Positions 1 to 8,999 of a DNA stretch of 64,000 nt are shown here, in pieces; position 1 is the stretch's first letter, and each line of letters begins with the position of its first letter. Origin of the DNA: Dokdonia sp. (GTDB lineage: Bacteria > Bacteroidota > Bacteroidia > Flavobacteriales > Flavobacteriaceae); the NCBI GenBank assembly GCA_020630915.1, contig JAHDIF010000012.1, positions 1 through 64,000 of the forward strand, written 5' to 3'. Under the pieces are notes generated by a model. That model searched no databases, had not been told where the DNA came from, and saw nothing but the letters and a program-made list of their open reading frames with translations. Both the position numbers and the translations under genes were made by a program.

Positions 1-705
1 TCTGATGTGGCACTTGTAGGAGGAGGCGCCTACCCTCAACCAGGTGAGATCTCATTATCACATAATGGCGTATTATTCTTGGATGAATTACCAGAATTTA
101 AAAGATCAGTATTGGAAGTGATGCGACAGCCACTAGAAGATAGAGAAGTGACTATTTCTAGAGCAAAGTTTACCGTGACCTATCCATCCAGTTTTATGCT
201 TGTTGCGAGTATGAATCCCAGTCCTAGTGGATATTTTAATGATCCAGATGCTCCTGTGACGAGTAGTCCAGCAGAGATGCAACGGTATATGGGTAAAATT
301 AGTGGGCCTTTATTGGATCGTATCGATATTCATATAGAAGTCACTCCTGTGCCGTTTGAGAAGTTGAGTGATGAGACTAAGGCAGAGTCTAGTGCGAGTA
401 TTCGTGAGCGAGTTACAAAAGCACGAGAGATACAGGTGTTACGCTTTCGCGAAAGTGAAAAAACCAACTACAACGCTCAGATGGGAGTCAAGCAAATTCG
501 AAAGTATTGTGCCTTAGATGAAGCATCAAAAGAGCTTCTTAAAAGTGCGATGGAACGTTTGAATCTTTCTGCACGAGCGTATGATCGTATCTTGAAAGTT
601 TCCAGAACCATAGCCGATCTGGAAGGATCTGAAAACGTAAACGGAACGCATATAAGCGAGGCAATTCAATACAGAAGTCTGGACCGCGAGGGGTGGCTAG
701 GATAA
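1..705 (+). CDS. YifB/ComM-type Mg-chelatase-like AAA+ ATPase, C-terminal part
   Basis: The reading frame is open from the first base, so the gene begins before the window and only about 234 C-terminal residues are present. The visible part holds the end of the AAA+ module: the LFLDELPEF Walker-B-like motif, the VASMNPSP sensor-like segment, and the [11 protein letters not shown] stretch typical of the YifB/ComM family. A C-terminal Mg-chelatase-type helical domain ends in YRSLDREGW. Family members such as ComM act on DNA as branch-migration helicases in transformation; that role is inferred from homology. Bases 444-455 carry a 13/14 copy of the GCTTTCGCGAAAGC palindrome, read here as RFRES. 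Confidence 0.9.
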   Translation, partial: SDVALVGGGAYPQPGEISLSHNGVLFLDELPEFKRSVLEVMRQPLEDREVTISRAKFTVTYPSSFMLVASMNPSPSGYFNDPDAPVTSSPAEMQRYMGKISGPLLDRIDIHIEVTPVPFEKLSDETKAESSASIRERVTKAREIQVLRFRESEKTNYNAQMGVKQIRKYCALDEASKELLKSAMERLNLSARAYDRILKVSRTIADLEGSENVNGTHISEAIQYRSLDREGWLG

Positions 706-728
706 CAATCAAATAACGCATACTATTT

Positions 729-1835
729 ATGAAATACTTTACATATATACTTTTAGCTCTTGTGATTTTTTCTTGCAATCAAGATCAAAAAACACCAGTA
801 AAAGAGACTAATAAATTCATTTTAAAGAATGTGCCTCAATTACAGTTGGAAGAAGCTAATAGATTAGCAGAATTGCCATTAGCCTGCGTAGGCACGGAGT
901 ATCCAAACAAACTAGGGCAAACGCTAGGAGATGAAAATGACCTGAAGTCTCCTAAAGAGCTACATCCTACTTTTTACGGCTGTTTTGACTGGCACTCTGC
1001 TGTACACGGGCATTGGAGCCTGGTAAGTTTGTTGCGACAGTTTCCAGAGCTGGCTCGCAAACAAGAAGCACAAGATTGGCTCTTGCAGAGTATTTCTAAA
1101 GAAAATATTGCACAAGAAGTTGCTTATTTTGATGGGAAACATAACAAATCTTATGAGCGTACTTATGGATGGGCGTGGGTACTAAAACTCGCCGAAGAGC
1201 TTAAGAAATGGGATATTCCTATAGCTAGAGAATTAGAAAATAATTTACAACCACTTACAGATCTAATGGTAGAGAAATATATTGATTTCTTGCCTAAGCT
1301 AAACTATCCCATACGAGTAGGAGAACACCCCAATACAGCTTTTGGGTTAAGCTTTGCCTACGATTATGCGATAGTAGCAAATCATAAACAATTGCAAGAG
1401 GTTATAGAAATGCGCGCTCGAGATTTTTACAGTAATGATGTGGGATGTCCGCTTACTTGGGAACCTAGTGGTTTTGATTTTTTATCTCCTTGTCTTGAAG
1501 AAGCTGCTCTAATGAAACGAGTGTTGTCTGATGATGAATTTACAACTTGGATAGCCCAGTTTTTACCCCAACTCAAAGCGTCAGATTTTTCAATGCCTGT
1601 GGGAGAAGTTTCAGATAGGAGTGATGGGAAGCTGGTACACTTAGATGGTGTGAATTTCTCCAGAGCGTGGAGTCTCAATTATATAGCCAAAGATAGACCT
1701 GAGTATAGTCATCTACAACAAGTTGCGATTAATCATATAAATAACTCACTCCCCAACATCGTAGGAGATAGTTATGAAGGCGGTCACTGGTTAGGAAGTT
1801 TTGCTATTTACGCACTCAATTCATTAGAGAAATAA
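729..1835 (+). CDS. DUF2891 family lipoprotein
   Basis: A protein of 368 residues with an N-terminal lipoprotein signal (hydrophobic stretch then IFSC, Cys at about 16), so probably anchored in the cell envelope. The segment CFDWHSAVHGHWSL near residues 79-92 and the later GHWLGSFA are typical of DUF2891, a family of unknown activity with conserved His and Trp residues. The stop codon overlaps the next start by one base (TAATG), so it is translationally coupled to the NRAMP-like transporter and the 5-oxoprolinase genes. This suggests a role in taking up or processing a pyroglutamate-related compound. That role is inference; no catalytic mechanism can be read from the sequence. Confidence 0.8.
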   Translation: MKYFTYILLALVIFSCNQDQKTPVKETNKFILKNVPQLQLEEANRLAELPLACVGTEYPNKLGQTLGDENDLKSPKELHPTFYGCFDWHSAVHGHWSLVSLLRQFPELARKQEAQDWLLQSISKENIAQEVAYFDGKHNKSYERTYGWAWVLKLAEELKKWDIPIARELENNLQPLTDLMVEKYIDFLPKLNYPIRVGEHPNTAFGLSFAYDYAIVANHKQLQEVIEMRARDFYSNDVGCPLTWEPSGFDFLSPCLEEAALMKRVLSDDEFTTWIAQFLPQLKASDFSMPVGEVSDRSDGKLVHLDGVNFSRAWSLNYIAKDRPEYSHLQQVAINHINNSLPNIVGDSYEGGHWLGSFAIYALNSLEK

Positions 1836-3058
1836 TGAAAAAGAGATTCAATATTTCTGGACCAGGAGTTTTAGTAGCCGCCGCTTTTATAGGACCTGGA
1901 ACTGTAACGGTTTGTACTGTTGCTGGAGCAACGTATGGGTATGGTTTATTATGGGCATTAGTATTATCAATAATAGCAACGATCGTGTTGCAGGAGATGG
2001 CGGCTCGCATAGGTCTCATTTCTGGGTCTGGGCTAGCAAAAGTGATACGTGATTTTACCAAAAATAAGATCGCTCGAATCCTATCCATCGGCCTTATTTT
2101 AAGTGCTATTGCTATAGGGAACGGTGCTTATGAAGCAGGTAATATTAGTGGAGGTGTTTTAGGTCTAGAAGCGTTAGGTGTTTCTGGAGGCATCAACATC
2201 GGTGGTGTGGCACTTAACTATTGGAGTATTCTAATAGGGATACTGGCGGGAATCTTACTATTTATAGGGAGTTATAAACTTTTAGAAAAAATACTTGTAG
2301 CACTAGTGATCGTAATGAGTCTGGCTTTTGTAATTACGGCCATCGTAACAAAACCTCATATCCTAGGAATTCTTAAAGGGAGTTTGATACCTCAAATTCC
2401 AGAAGGAAGTTTACTCACTATTATTGCCCTCGTAGGGACCACTGTGGTGCCATATAATTTATTTTTACATGCTTCTTTAGTGAGAGAAAAGTGGCAATCT
2501 CCTGAGGACCTTAATGCCGTAAAACGCGACACGCGGGTGGCAGTTATTTTAGGCGGATTCGTCTCTATGGCTATTGTTATTTGTGCTGCCACAGTAAAAG
2601 ATCCTACGATTAATAATGCCTCAGATCTTGCGCAAAGTTTACAACCCTTATTCGGTGACTATGCTACCTATTTTATCGGTATAGGACTAGGGGCGGCAGG
2701 ACTCACATCTGCAATAACGGCACCTCTGGCAGCTGCCTATGTGGTAAAAGGCTGTTTGGGATGGAGTAGTAATCTAAAGAGTACTTCTTTTAGAATAGTA
2801 TGGTTGGTTGTTTTAATTGCAGGAGTTTTATTCTCATCACTTGGATTTAAACCTATCACGATTATTAAGTTTGCTCAAGTTACTAATGGTATTGTATTAC
2901 CTCTTATTGCAGGATATCTAATTTGGTTAGCAAATAAGAAAGAACTTCTAGGAGTTTACAGAAATACTAAAATACAAAATGTGGTTAGTATTGTAATATG
3001 GCTTATTGTTTTAGGCTTGGGGTTACGAAGTATTTTTAAAGTATTTGGGATTATTTAA
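1835..3058 (+). CDS. NRAMP-like transporter linked to 5-oxoprolinase
   Basis: A 407-residue inner-membrane protein with about eleven hydrophobic segments and the overall NRAMP (MntH) pattern. The two signature metal-binding motifs are changed. The TM1 DPGN motif reads GPGT (residues 20-23), and the TM6 motif, normally MPHN, reads VPYN (205-208). The Asp, Asn and Met that bind Mn/Fe in classical NRAMPs are therefore absent. It sits between DUF2891 and pxpA with one-base TAATG overlaps on both sides. Bacillus subtilis has a comparable neighbour, ycsG, next to pxpA (ycsF). I infer transport of 5-oxoproline or a related substrate rather than a metal, but the sequence alone does not prove it. Confidence 0.85.
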   Translation: MKKRFNISGPGVLVAAAFIGPGTVTVCTVAGATYGYGLLWALVLSIIATIVLQEMAARIGLISGSGLAKVIRDFTKNKIARILSIGLILSAIAIGNGAYEAGNISGGVLGLEALGVSGGINIGGVALNYWSILIGILAGILLFIGSYKLLEKILVALVIVMSLAFVITAIVTKPHILGILKGSLIPQIPEGSLLTIIALVGTTVVPYNLFLHASLVREKWQSPEDLNAVKRDTRVAVILGGFVSMAIVICAATVKDPTINNASDLAQSLQPLFGDYATYFIGIGLGAAGLTSAITAPLAAAYVVKGCLGWSSNLKSTSFRIVWLVVLIAGVLFSSLGFKPITIIKFAQVTNGIVLPLIAGYLIWLANKKELLGVYRNTKIQNVVSIVIWLIVLGLGLRSIFKVFGII

Positions 3059-3789
3059 TGAATCAAATAGATCTTAATTGTGATGTAGGAGAAGGCATAG
3101 AAAACGAGGCAGTTTTAATGCCCTTTATTTCCTCGTGTAATATTGCTTGTGGCGGTCACGCTGGAGATGCAGAAACGATGCGCAAGGTTATCGAACTAGC
3201 AGCAATTCATAACGTAAAAATTGGAGCACATCCAGGGTATGAGGATAAAGAAAATTTTGGAAGGGTGGTATTAACGCTTTCGCGAAAGCAATTAAAAGAA
3301 AGTATTCAAAAACAAATACATGCATTACGAAAAGAGGTTGATGCTCAGGGACAGCGCCTCCATCATGTGAAACCTCATGGCGCACTTTATAATAAAGCCG
3401 CTGTGGATATGGATACGGCAGAAGTGATCGTCGAGGCCATTGCAGAGATGGATACTTCCTTAGTAGTATATGCACCTTATGGATCTTTACTATCTCAGGT
3501 TGTAAAAGGAATCTTACCCGCAAAAATCGAAGGTTTTGCAGATCGAAATTATAATAATGATTATACCCTTGTAAGTCGTTCCTTTGAGAATGCTATTATA
3601 GACAGCCCTAAATCGGTAATGGATCATGTAGAGCGTATGGTCTGTAAACATCAGATAACTACAATTCAAGGTTCTAATATTGAGGTACAATTAGACACCT
3701 TATGTGTTCACGGAGATACTAAAACAGCGCAAGCGATCTTGTCATACTTGCATAAGATGGCACCTTTACACCAGATATCTTTTTCTTGA
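3058..3789 (+). CDS. pxpA: 5-oxoprolinase subunit A (LamB/YcsF family)
   Basis: A 243-residue cytosolic protein with the LamB/YcsF signatures IDLNCDVGEG at the N terminus, NIACGGHAGD near residues 28-37, and VKPHGALYN near 102-110. Together with PxpB and PxpC it forms the prokaryotic ATP-dependent 5-oxoprolinase, which opens pyroglutamate to L-glutamate. The length is normal for the family. It is translationally coupled upstream (TAATG) and downstream (TGATG). Bases 3276-3289 are an exact GCTTTCGCGAAAGC palindrome inside the gene, encoding LSRK in a region where homologues vary in sequence. Confidence 0.95.
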   Translation: MNQIDLNCDVGEGIENEAVLMPFISSCNIACGGHAGDAETMRKVIELAAIHNVKIGAHPGYEDKENFGRVVLTLSRKQLKESIQKQIHALRKEVDAQGQRLHHVKPHGALYNKAAVDMDTAEVIVEAIAEMDTSLVVYAPYGSLLSQVVKGILPAKIEGFADRNYNNDYTLVSRSFENAIIDSPKSVMDHVERMVCKHQITTIQGSNIEVQLDTLCVHGDTKTAQAILSYLHKMAPLHQISFS

Positions 3790-4502
3790 TGTTTGAAAAA
3801 TATTCGATACAAGCCTTTGGAGAATATGCGATTCTTATTAAGTGGAAGCAACCGCCGTCCAATGATCTGAGAGTCTACCTCGCAATTGCTCAAAAGTCAC
3901 TTGAAAGAGAGTTTGACAAAGAAGTAATACTCACATATCAGGAGTTACTTATTAAGGATATTATGGTATCAAATGATACTATAAAACAAGTAAAAGAATG
4001 TTTAGGTACATTGGATGCTAAGCAACTAAGTCTTTCCAGACGTGAGGTAATTATACCAGTATGTTATGATCTAAAATTTGGGTCAGATTTAATGAAGTTA
4101 GCAAAAGACAAAAACAAATCAATAGATGCGATCATAAAACTTCATACAGACCCAAAGTATATGGTTTACTTTTTAGGATTTCTTCCTGGCTTCCCTTATT
4201 TATTAGGATTGGATAAAAAGCTACACACTGCTCGAAAAGATACCCCTTCTAGAAAAGTAACTCAGGGAAGTGTCGCGATAGGAGGCACACAAACAGGTAT
4301 TTACCCGCAAGACAGCCCTGGCGGATGGCATGTGATAGGTCACTGCCCTATACCGTTATTTGATATACATTTTTCTGAAAAGAGCTTACTTAGGCAAGGT
4401 GATCATCTACAATTTAAAGCAATATCAATGGATGAACATGCCAGTTTGTCAAAAATGTCGTTACACGAATTTGTAAATTCTTCATTTGTATCTAATGGCT
4501 AG
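3789..4502 (+). CDS. pxpB: 5-oxoprolinase subunit B (KipI-like)
   Basis: The start at 3789 is the ATG in the TGATG overlap with the pxpA stop; a TTG one codon earlier is possible. The protein (about 238 residues) is a carboxyltransferase subdomain C/D protein of the PxpB/KipI family, recognised by YFLGFLPGFPYLLGLD, by PRKVTQGSVAIGG-like SRKVTQGSVAIGG, and by YPQDSPGGWHVIGHCP. It is the partner of PxpC in the ATP-dependent ring-opening complex. KipI, the B. subtilis homologue, was first described as a sporulation-kinase inhibitor, a role not expected in this Gram-negative lineage. The 3' end overlaps pxpC by eight bases. Confidence 0.93.
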   Translation: MFEKYSIQAFGEYAILIKWKQPPSNDLRVYLAIAQKSLEREFDKEVILTYQELLIKDIMVSNDTIKQVKECLGTLDAKQLSLSRREVIIPVCYDLKFGSDLMKLAKDKNKSIDAIIKLHTDPKYMVYFLGFLPGFPYLLGLDKKLHTARKDTPSRKVTQGSVAIGGTQTGIYPQDSPGGWHVIGHCPIPLFDIHFSEKSLLRQGDHLQFKAISMDEHASLSKMSLHEFVNSSFVSNG

Positions 4503-5343
4503 CATAGAAATTTTAGAAACAGGTTTTTACACGTCCGTACAAGATCAAGGACGTAAAGGCTATGCGATCAAAGGCGTTCCAGAAAGCGGTGCGATGGATC
4601 AAGAAGCATGGCGACTTTCTAATTTGCTATTGCATAATCTTGATAGTGATGCAGCTTTAGAGTGTACTTTAATTGGCCCAACAATAGTGTTCCTAAGAGA
4701 TCTTGCGTTTGTCCTTACAGGAGCGATTACGAGCGCAGTGCTAGATGGAACGGAGCTGATTAGTAACAAGGTCTATAAGGCCTCTAAAGGTCAGATATTA
4801 CGAGTAGGTAAAGTACTTAATGGGTGCCGTACGTATGTTGGTTTTGATGGAGGCATAGATACGAAGATCATACTAGGTAGTAGAAGTACTTTTTATCCTA
4901 TAACCGAACGGGGAATTGTTCAAAAAGGCGATGTGCTGCGTACAGGAATTTCTAATATGCTGTCGGTTTCATCTGGGATGGTGCATATTAAAGAGGCTAA
5001 GGCCAATAAAAGCAGTAATATTAACATAGTACAAGGTCCAGAATACTATTATCTATCGCAGATAAAGAGAGAAGTATTAACCAATAGATCCTTTACAATA
5101 CAATCCTGGAATAGAATGGGTATTGCTCTTGGAGAACCTCTAGAACAACAAGTAGCCAAGATATTAACAGGTCCAGTTTTGCCTGGTACTGTCCAGCTTA
5201 CACCTAGTGGGCACTTATATATATTAATGAGAGATTGCCAGGTAACGGGAGGATACCCCAGAATAGCGCAGCTCACGCAGACAGCTATAAATACGATGGC
5301 TCAAAAGAAAACAGGTGATACTATAAGGTTAGCCCTCGAGTAA
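4495..5343 (+). CDS. pxpC: 5-oxoprolinase subunit C (KipA-like)
   Basis: The chosen start is the ATG at 4495 (MASIEILETGFYTSVQDQGR), which overlaps the pxpB stop. The usual PxpC/KipA N-terminal sequence begins at this point, so the upstream TTG is less likely. The protein is about 282 residues and contains the biotin-dependent carboxylase-like motifs QDQGRKGYAIKGVPESGAMD, YVGFDGGID and SWNRMGIAL. It completes the PxpABC complex converting 5-oxoproline to glutamate with ATP. The 3' end overlaps by 15 bases a convergent small gene on the other strand. Confidence 0.93.
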   Translation: MASIEILETGFYTSVQDQGRKGYAIKGVPESGAMDQEAWRLSNLLLHNLDSDAALECTLIGPTIVFLRDLAFVLTGAITSAVLDGTELISNKVYKASKGQILRVGKVLNGCRTYVGFDGGIDTKIILGSRSTFYPITERGIVQKGDVLRTGISNMLSVSSGMVHIKEAKANKSSNINIVQGPEYYYLSQIKREVLTNRSFTIQSWNRMGIALGEPLEQQVAKILTGPVLPGTVQLTPSGHLYILMRDCQVTGGYPRIAQLTQTAINTMAQKKTGDTIRLALE

Positions 5344-5637
5344 TTTCTGTCTTCTGTGATTAATAACTACTTCGCTAAGAAGTTCAATCGCGTCTCCTGT
5401 ATCAAGAATAGCTTCTAGTTTTTGGGCCTCATCTTTAAGTGCCTCGTGCGTAAGCATTGTGTTCCACAATGCATGAATAAAGTCTGCGTAGTCTAGAGCG
5501 TCATTCCATTGTGCAATGTCTAGTCTCCGTGCCTTAGCATATAGTTTTTGAAGATTTAATTTACAGAATGTAATTGTTGATGGCATAAGCAATGGTATCG
5601 CAGCATGAAGCCGCTCAGATTTTATCCCTCGTCCCAT
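5329..5637 (-). CDS. small hypothetical helical protein
   Basis: An open frame of 102 residues with ATG start and a mainly helical, charged sequence (ADFIHALWNTMLTHEALKDEAQKLEAIL in its middle, interrupted here for brevity as ADFIHALW and EALKDEAQKLEA). I do not recognise a family. It lies convergent to pxpC, overlapping its last codons, with no same-strand neighbour close upstream. Amino-acid composition is protein-like and no long competing frame exists over most of it, so it is probably a real gene; function unknown. Confidence 0.5.
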   Translation of the reverse strand: MGRGIKSERLHAAIPLLMPSTITFCKLNLQKLYAKARRLDIAQWNDALDYADFIHALWNTMLTHEALKDEAQKLEAILDTGDAIELLSEVVINHRRQKLLEG

Positions 5638-5712
5638 AATTCTTTTTTTAGGGTTTATACGTTAGGGGGAATTCATACGGTAAAAATATCCTTTACAAAG
5701 CAGGTAAGAAAG

Positions 5713-5735
5713 GGGCATTTGCCCTATATTTTTTT
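5713..5735 (+). terminator. possible terminator after pxp operon
   Basis: A short inverted repeat, GGGCA-TT-TGCCC (5713-5724), is followed on the plus strand by TATATTTTTTT. The stem is short and the true loop must be larger than two bases, so this is weak. It could end transcripts that read through pxpC. Confidence 0.3.
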
Positions 5736-5769
5736 AGGATAAGTATATCGAGTCATTTAGAGGTTTGGG

Positions 5770-7155
5770 TTACAACCATTTTGTAAACGATTTAAGAAGG
5801 CCTATTTTTCCTCTATAAGGAGCATATCTCACAGGGAGATCAATAATAGTACTTCTTCTAACAATAGACTTCGCGTGAGAAAATGTATAAAAACTTTGTT
5901 TCCCGTGATAAGAGCCTATCCCAGAATGTCCTACTCCGCCAAATCCCATATGATCATTAATAAAATGTACCAATGTGTCATTTACCACGCCACCTCCGAA
6001 GGAAAAACTAGTATGAAACCACTTTTTAAATGACCGCTTACCCGAAAAAACATAGGCACTCAAGGGCTTCTCCATACTGTGTATGACGGTTGCAATATCT
6101 TGCTTCGTACGGTAGGTTAGTACGGGTAGGATAGGTCCAAAAATCTCTTCTTGCATGACATTATCTGTGAGCGTCACCCCATCTAAAACAGTGGGAGCAA
6201 TATATAGTTCTTCTTTTGCGGTTTGACCACCTGTAACTATTTTGTCTTTTGGGAGCATGGCATACAGTCGGTCAAAATTTTTCTCATTGATTATCCGAGC
6301 AAAATCTGGTGATGATTTAGGGTTTTCTCCGTAGGCTTTTCTTATTTCACGGGTAAGCGCTTTTAACAGGTCTTTCTTTTTTGACGAGTGTACAAGTATA
6401 TAATCTGGCGCAATACACGTCTGTCCTGCGTTTACAAATTTACCCCAGACAATACGTCTTGCGGTTTGTTCAATTTTTGCTGTTTCATCTACAATACAAG
6501 GGCTTTTACCTCCTAGTTCGAGAGTTACAGGAGTAAGTTGCTTTGCGGCTGCTTGGTAAACAATCTTACCTACAGGCACACTACCCGTAAAGAAGATGTA
6601 ATCCCATCGTTGTTGTAATAATTCCTGAGCAACTTCTTTTGCTCCTTGCACCACGGCCACGTGTTGCGAGGCAAAAACACTTTCTATAATTGTTGCAATC
6701 AGGCCTGATGTCTTAGGAGTAAGTTCGCTAGGTTTTAATACCACTGTATTTCCAGCAGCAATGGCTCCAATTATAGGGCCCATAGCGAGTTGAAAAGGAT
6801 AGTTCCAAGGAGCGATTACCAGTGTGGTTCCGTAAGGTTCATACAGTACACGCGCACTTGAAGGAAAGTTAAGTAATGTAGATCTCACCTTTTTAGGCAT
6901 TTGCCATTTCCAGATATCTTTAATGGCAAGATTCAGTTCTTTGAGCACTACGCTTATTTCTGTTGCGACGGTTTCAAAAGCAGGTTTTTTAAAATCTTGA
7001 TGTAGTGCATCAATAATCTCTTGCTCATGCTTTTTTATGCTTTCGCGAAAGCGTACCAAACACGCTCTCCTAAATTTTACATCTTTAGTCTTCCCCGTTA
7101 AGAAATATTCTTTCTGCTGTTTAACTAGTTCCGTTATAGAGCTCATAAAGATCAT
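5770..7155 (-). CDS. NAD(P)-dependent aldehyde dehydrogenase (class 3-like)
   Basis: A 461-residue aldehyde dehydrogenase that oxidises aldehydes to carboxylic acids. Visible signatures are the cofactor-binding FTGSVPVGK near residues 190-198, the active-site Glu region VTLELGGKSPCIVD, and the nucleophile Cys in NAGQTCIAPDY. A C-terminal HMGFGGVGHSGIGSYHG segment is characteristic of class 3 (fatty-aldehyde/coniferyl-aldehyde) enzymes. A second Met at codon 4 (start at 7146) is an equally plausible start. The exact substrate cannot be told. An exact GCTTTCGCGAAAGC palindrome at 7039-7052 encodes RFRES near the N terminus. Divergent from ilvD. Confidence 0.92.
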   Translation of the reverse strand: MIFMSSITELVKQQKEYFLTGKTKDVKFRRACLVRFRESIKKHEQEIIDALHQDFKKPAFETVATEISVVLKELNLAIKDIWKWQMPKKVRSTLLNFPSSARVLYEPYGTTLVIAPWNYPFQLAMGPIIGAIAAGNTVVLKPSELTPKTSGLIATIIESVFASQHVAVVQGAKEVAQELLQQRWDYIFFTGSVPVGKIVYQAAAKQLTPVTLELGGKSPCIVDETAKIEQTARRIVWGKFVNAGQTCIAPDYILVHSSKKKDLLKALTREIRKAYGENPKSSPDFARIINEKNFDRLYAMLPKDKIVTGGQTAKEELYIAPTVLDGVTLTDNVMQEEIFGPILPVLTYRTKQDIATVIHSMEKPLSAYVFSGKRSFKKWFHTSFSFGGGVVNDTLVHFINDHMGFGGVGHSGIGSYHGKQSFYTFSHAKSIVRRSTIIDLPVRYAPYRGKIGLLKSFTKWL

Positions 7156-7318
7156 TTATTGGGAAAGATACCAATTTTTAACTCGTTGTAGAATGTAATT
7201 TGATCGTAATTAAAATATTGAAAATCAGTAATTTAATATTGATTATAATGCTTTGGTTTACGGCAAGAATTTCTTGAGTAGTCCACTCGTGGGCTAACAT
7301 CCTACTATTTTCGTTCTC

Positions 7319-8995
7319 ATGAAATTGAATACGTATAGTCAAGCCGTTACCCAAGACCCGACGCAGCCTGCAGCGCAAGCGATGCTACACGCCATTGGAT
7401 TAACGGATGAAGATTTTAATAAAGCATTTGTAGGTATTGCCAGTACGGGGTACGAAGGAAATCCGTGCAATATGCACCTTAATGCACTTGCAAAGGACAT
7501 CAAGGAAGGTGTGCAAAAAGCAGATCTTGTAGGTTTAATATACAATACTATAGGCGTGAGTGATGGTATTTCTATGGGAACACCGGGAATGCGATACTCA
7601 TTACCTAGTCGTGATATTATAGCAGACTCTATGGAAACCGTGGTGCAGGCGATGAGCTACGATGCCCTCGTAACCGTTGTAGGCTGTGATAAGAATATGC
7701 CGGGTGCAATGATGGCGATGTTACGATTAGATAGACCCTCTATTTTAGTTTATGGAGGTACCATTGCTCCAGGATGTCACGAAGATAAAAAGCTAGACGT
7801 CGTGAGTGCATTTGAAGCTTGGGGAGAAAAAGTTGCAGGCACGATTACCGAAAAAGAATTTAAAACAGTGGTTAAAAAAGCCTGTCCAGGTGCTGGTGCC
7901 TGTGGCGGCATGTATACCGCTAATACGATGGCGAGTGCTATTGAAGCAATGGGAATGAGTCTACCCTATAATTCGTCTAATCCAGCGGTGAGTACTGATA
8001 AAACAGAAGAGTGTGCACGTGTGGGTGCCGCAATGAGATATTTAATTGAGAACAATATCAAACCATCAGATATTGTGACTCGTAAATCGCTTGAGAATGC
8101 AATACGGTTGGTAACCGTGTTAGGTGGTTCAACCAATGCAGTATTGCATTTCTTAGCGATTGCCAAAGCTGCTCAAATAGAATTTACCTTAAAAGATTTT
8201 CAAAAAATAAGTGATACGACACCTTTCTTGGCAGATCTAAAGCCAAGTGGAAAGTATCTTATGGAAGATTTACACAAGGTAGGTGGAGTTCCAGGTGTAC
8301 TAAAGTACATGCTTTCAATAGGGATGCTTCATGGAGATTGTATGACCGTAACAGGAAAAACTATTGCAGAAAATCTAGCAGATGTTCCTCATTTACAGGC
8401 ACATCAAGATGTGATTCATTCGGTAGATAACCCAATAAAAGAGACAGGACATATAAGAATCCTTTATGGTAATATCGCTAGTGAGGGTTCAGTCGCAAAA
8501 ATTACGGGAAAAGAAGGAGTACGCTTTCGCGGAAGCGCACGTGTCTTTAACGGAGAATTTGAGGCAAATGCAGGTATAGGAGCGGGAACCGTTCAGAAAG
8601 GCGATGTCGTAGTCATCAGATATGAAGGACCGCAAGGAGGGCCAGGAATGCCAGAAATGTTAAAGCCTACAGCGGCTATTATGGGAGCAGGACTGGGCAA
8701 AGATGTAGCTTTAATAACAGATGGTCGTTTCTCTGGAGGTACACACGGTTTTGTAGTAGGTCATATCACACCAGAAGCACAAACAGGTGGTGGTATTGCT
8801 TTAATAAAGGATGGTGATATGATTACCATAGACGCAGAGCAAAACACTATAAATGTCGAGGTATCAGAAGAAGAACTCGCAAAGCGAAAAAAACAATGGA
8901 CAGCACCTGCTTTAAAAGCACAGCGTGGCTCCTTATATAAATATGCAAAAATGGTTTCATCGGCCAGTGAAGGCTGTGTAACTGACGAATTTTAA
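7319..8995 (+). CDS. ilvD: dihydroxy-acid dehydratase
   Basis: A 558-residue dehydratase for the third common step of isoleucine/valine synthesis, making 2-keto acids from dihydroxy acids. Fe-S cluster cysteines are visible in GNPCNMHL (near residue 50), GCDKNMPG (near 122) and [15 protein letters not shown] (near 190). The C-terminal active-site region [11 protein letters not shown] is present. Length is normal. It heads ilvDBNCA, with only four bases before ilvB. A near-copy of the palindrome (GCTTTCGCGGAAGC, one mismatch) at 8523-8536 encodes RFRGS. Confidence 0.97.
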   Translation: MKLNTYSQAVTQDPTQPAAQAMLHAIGLTDEDFNKAFVGIASTGYEGNPCNMHLNALAKDIKEGVQKADLVGLIYNTIGVSDGISMGTPGMRYSLPSRDIIADSMETVVQAMSYDALVTVVGCDKNMPGAMMAMLRLDRPSILVYGGTIAPGCHEDKKLDVVSAFEAWGEKVAGTITEKEFKTVVKKACPGAGACGGMYTANTMASAIEAMGMSLPYNSSNPAVSTDKTEECARVGAAMRYLIENNIKPSDIVTRKSLENAIRLVTVLGGSTNAVLHFLAIAKAAQIEFTLKDFQKISDTTPFLADLKPSGKYLMEDLHKVGGVPGVLKYMLSIGMLHGDCMTVTGKTIAENLADVPHLQAHQDVIHSVDNPIKETGHIRILYGNIASEGSVAKITGKEGVRFRGSARVFNGEFEANAGIGAGTVQKGDVVVIRYEGPQGGPGMPEMLKPTAAIMGAGLGKDVALITDGRFSGGTHGFVVGHITPEAQTGGGIALIKDGDMITIDAEQNTINVEVSEEELAKRKKQWTAPALKAQRGSLYKYAKMVSSASEGCVTDEF

Positions 8996-8999
8996 GCTT

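Noticed and set aside
1835-3058. Manganese/iron transporter MntH
   Set aside because: Family fold fits, but the metal-ligand motifs are replaced and the neighbours belong to 5-oxoproline metabolism.
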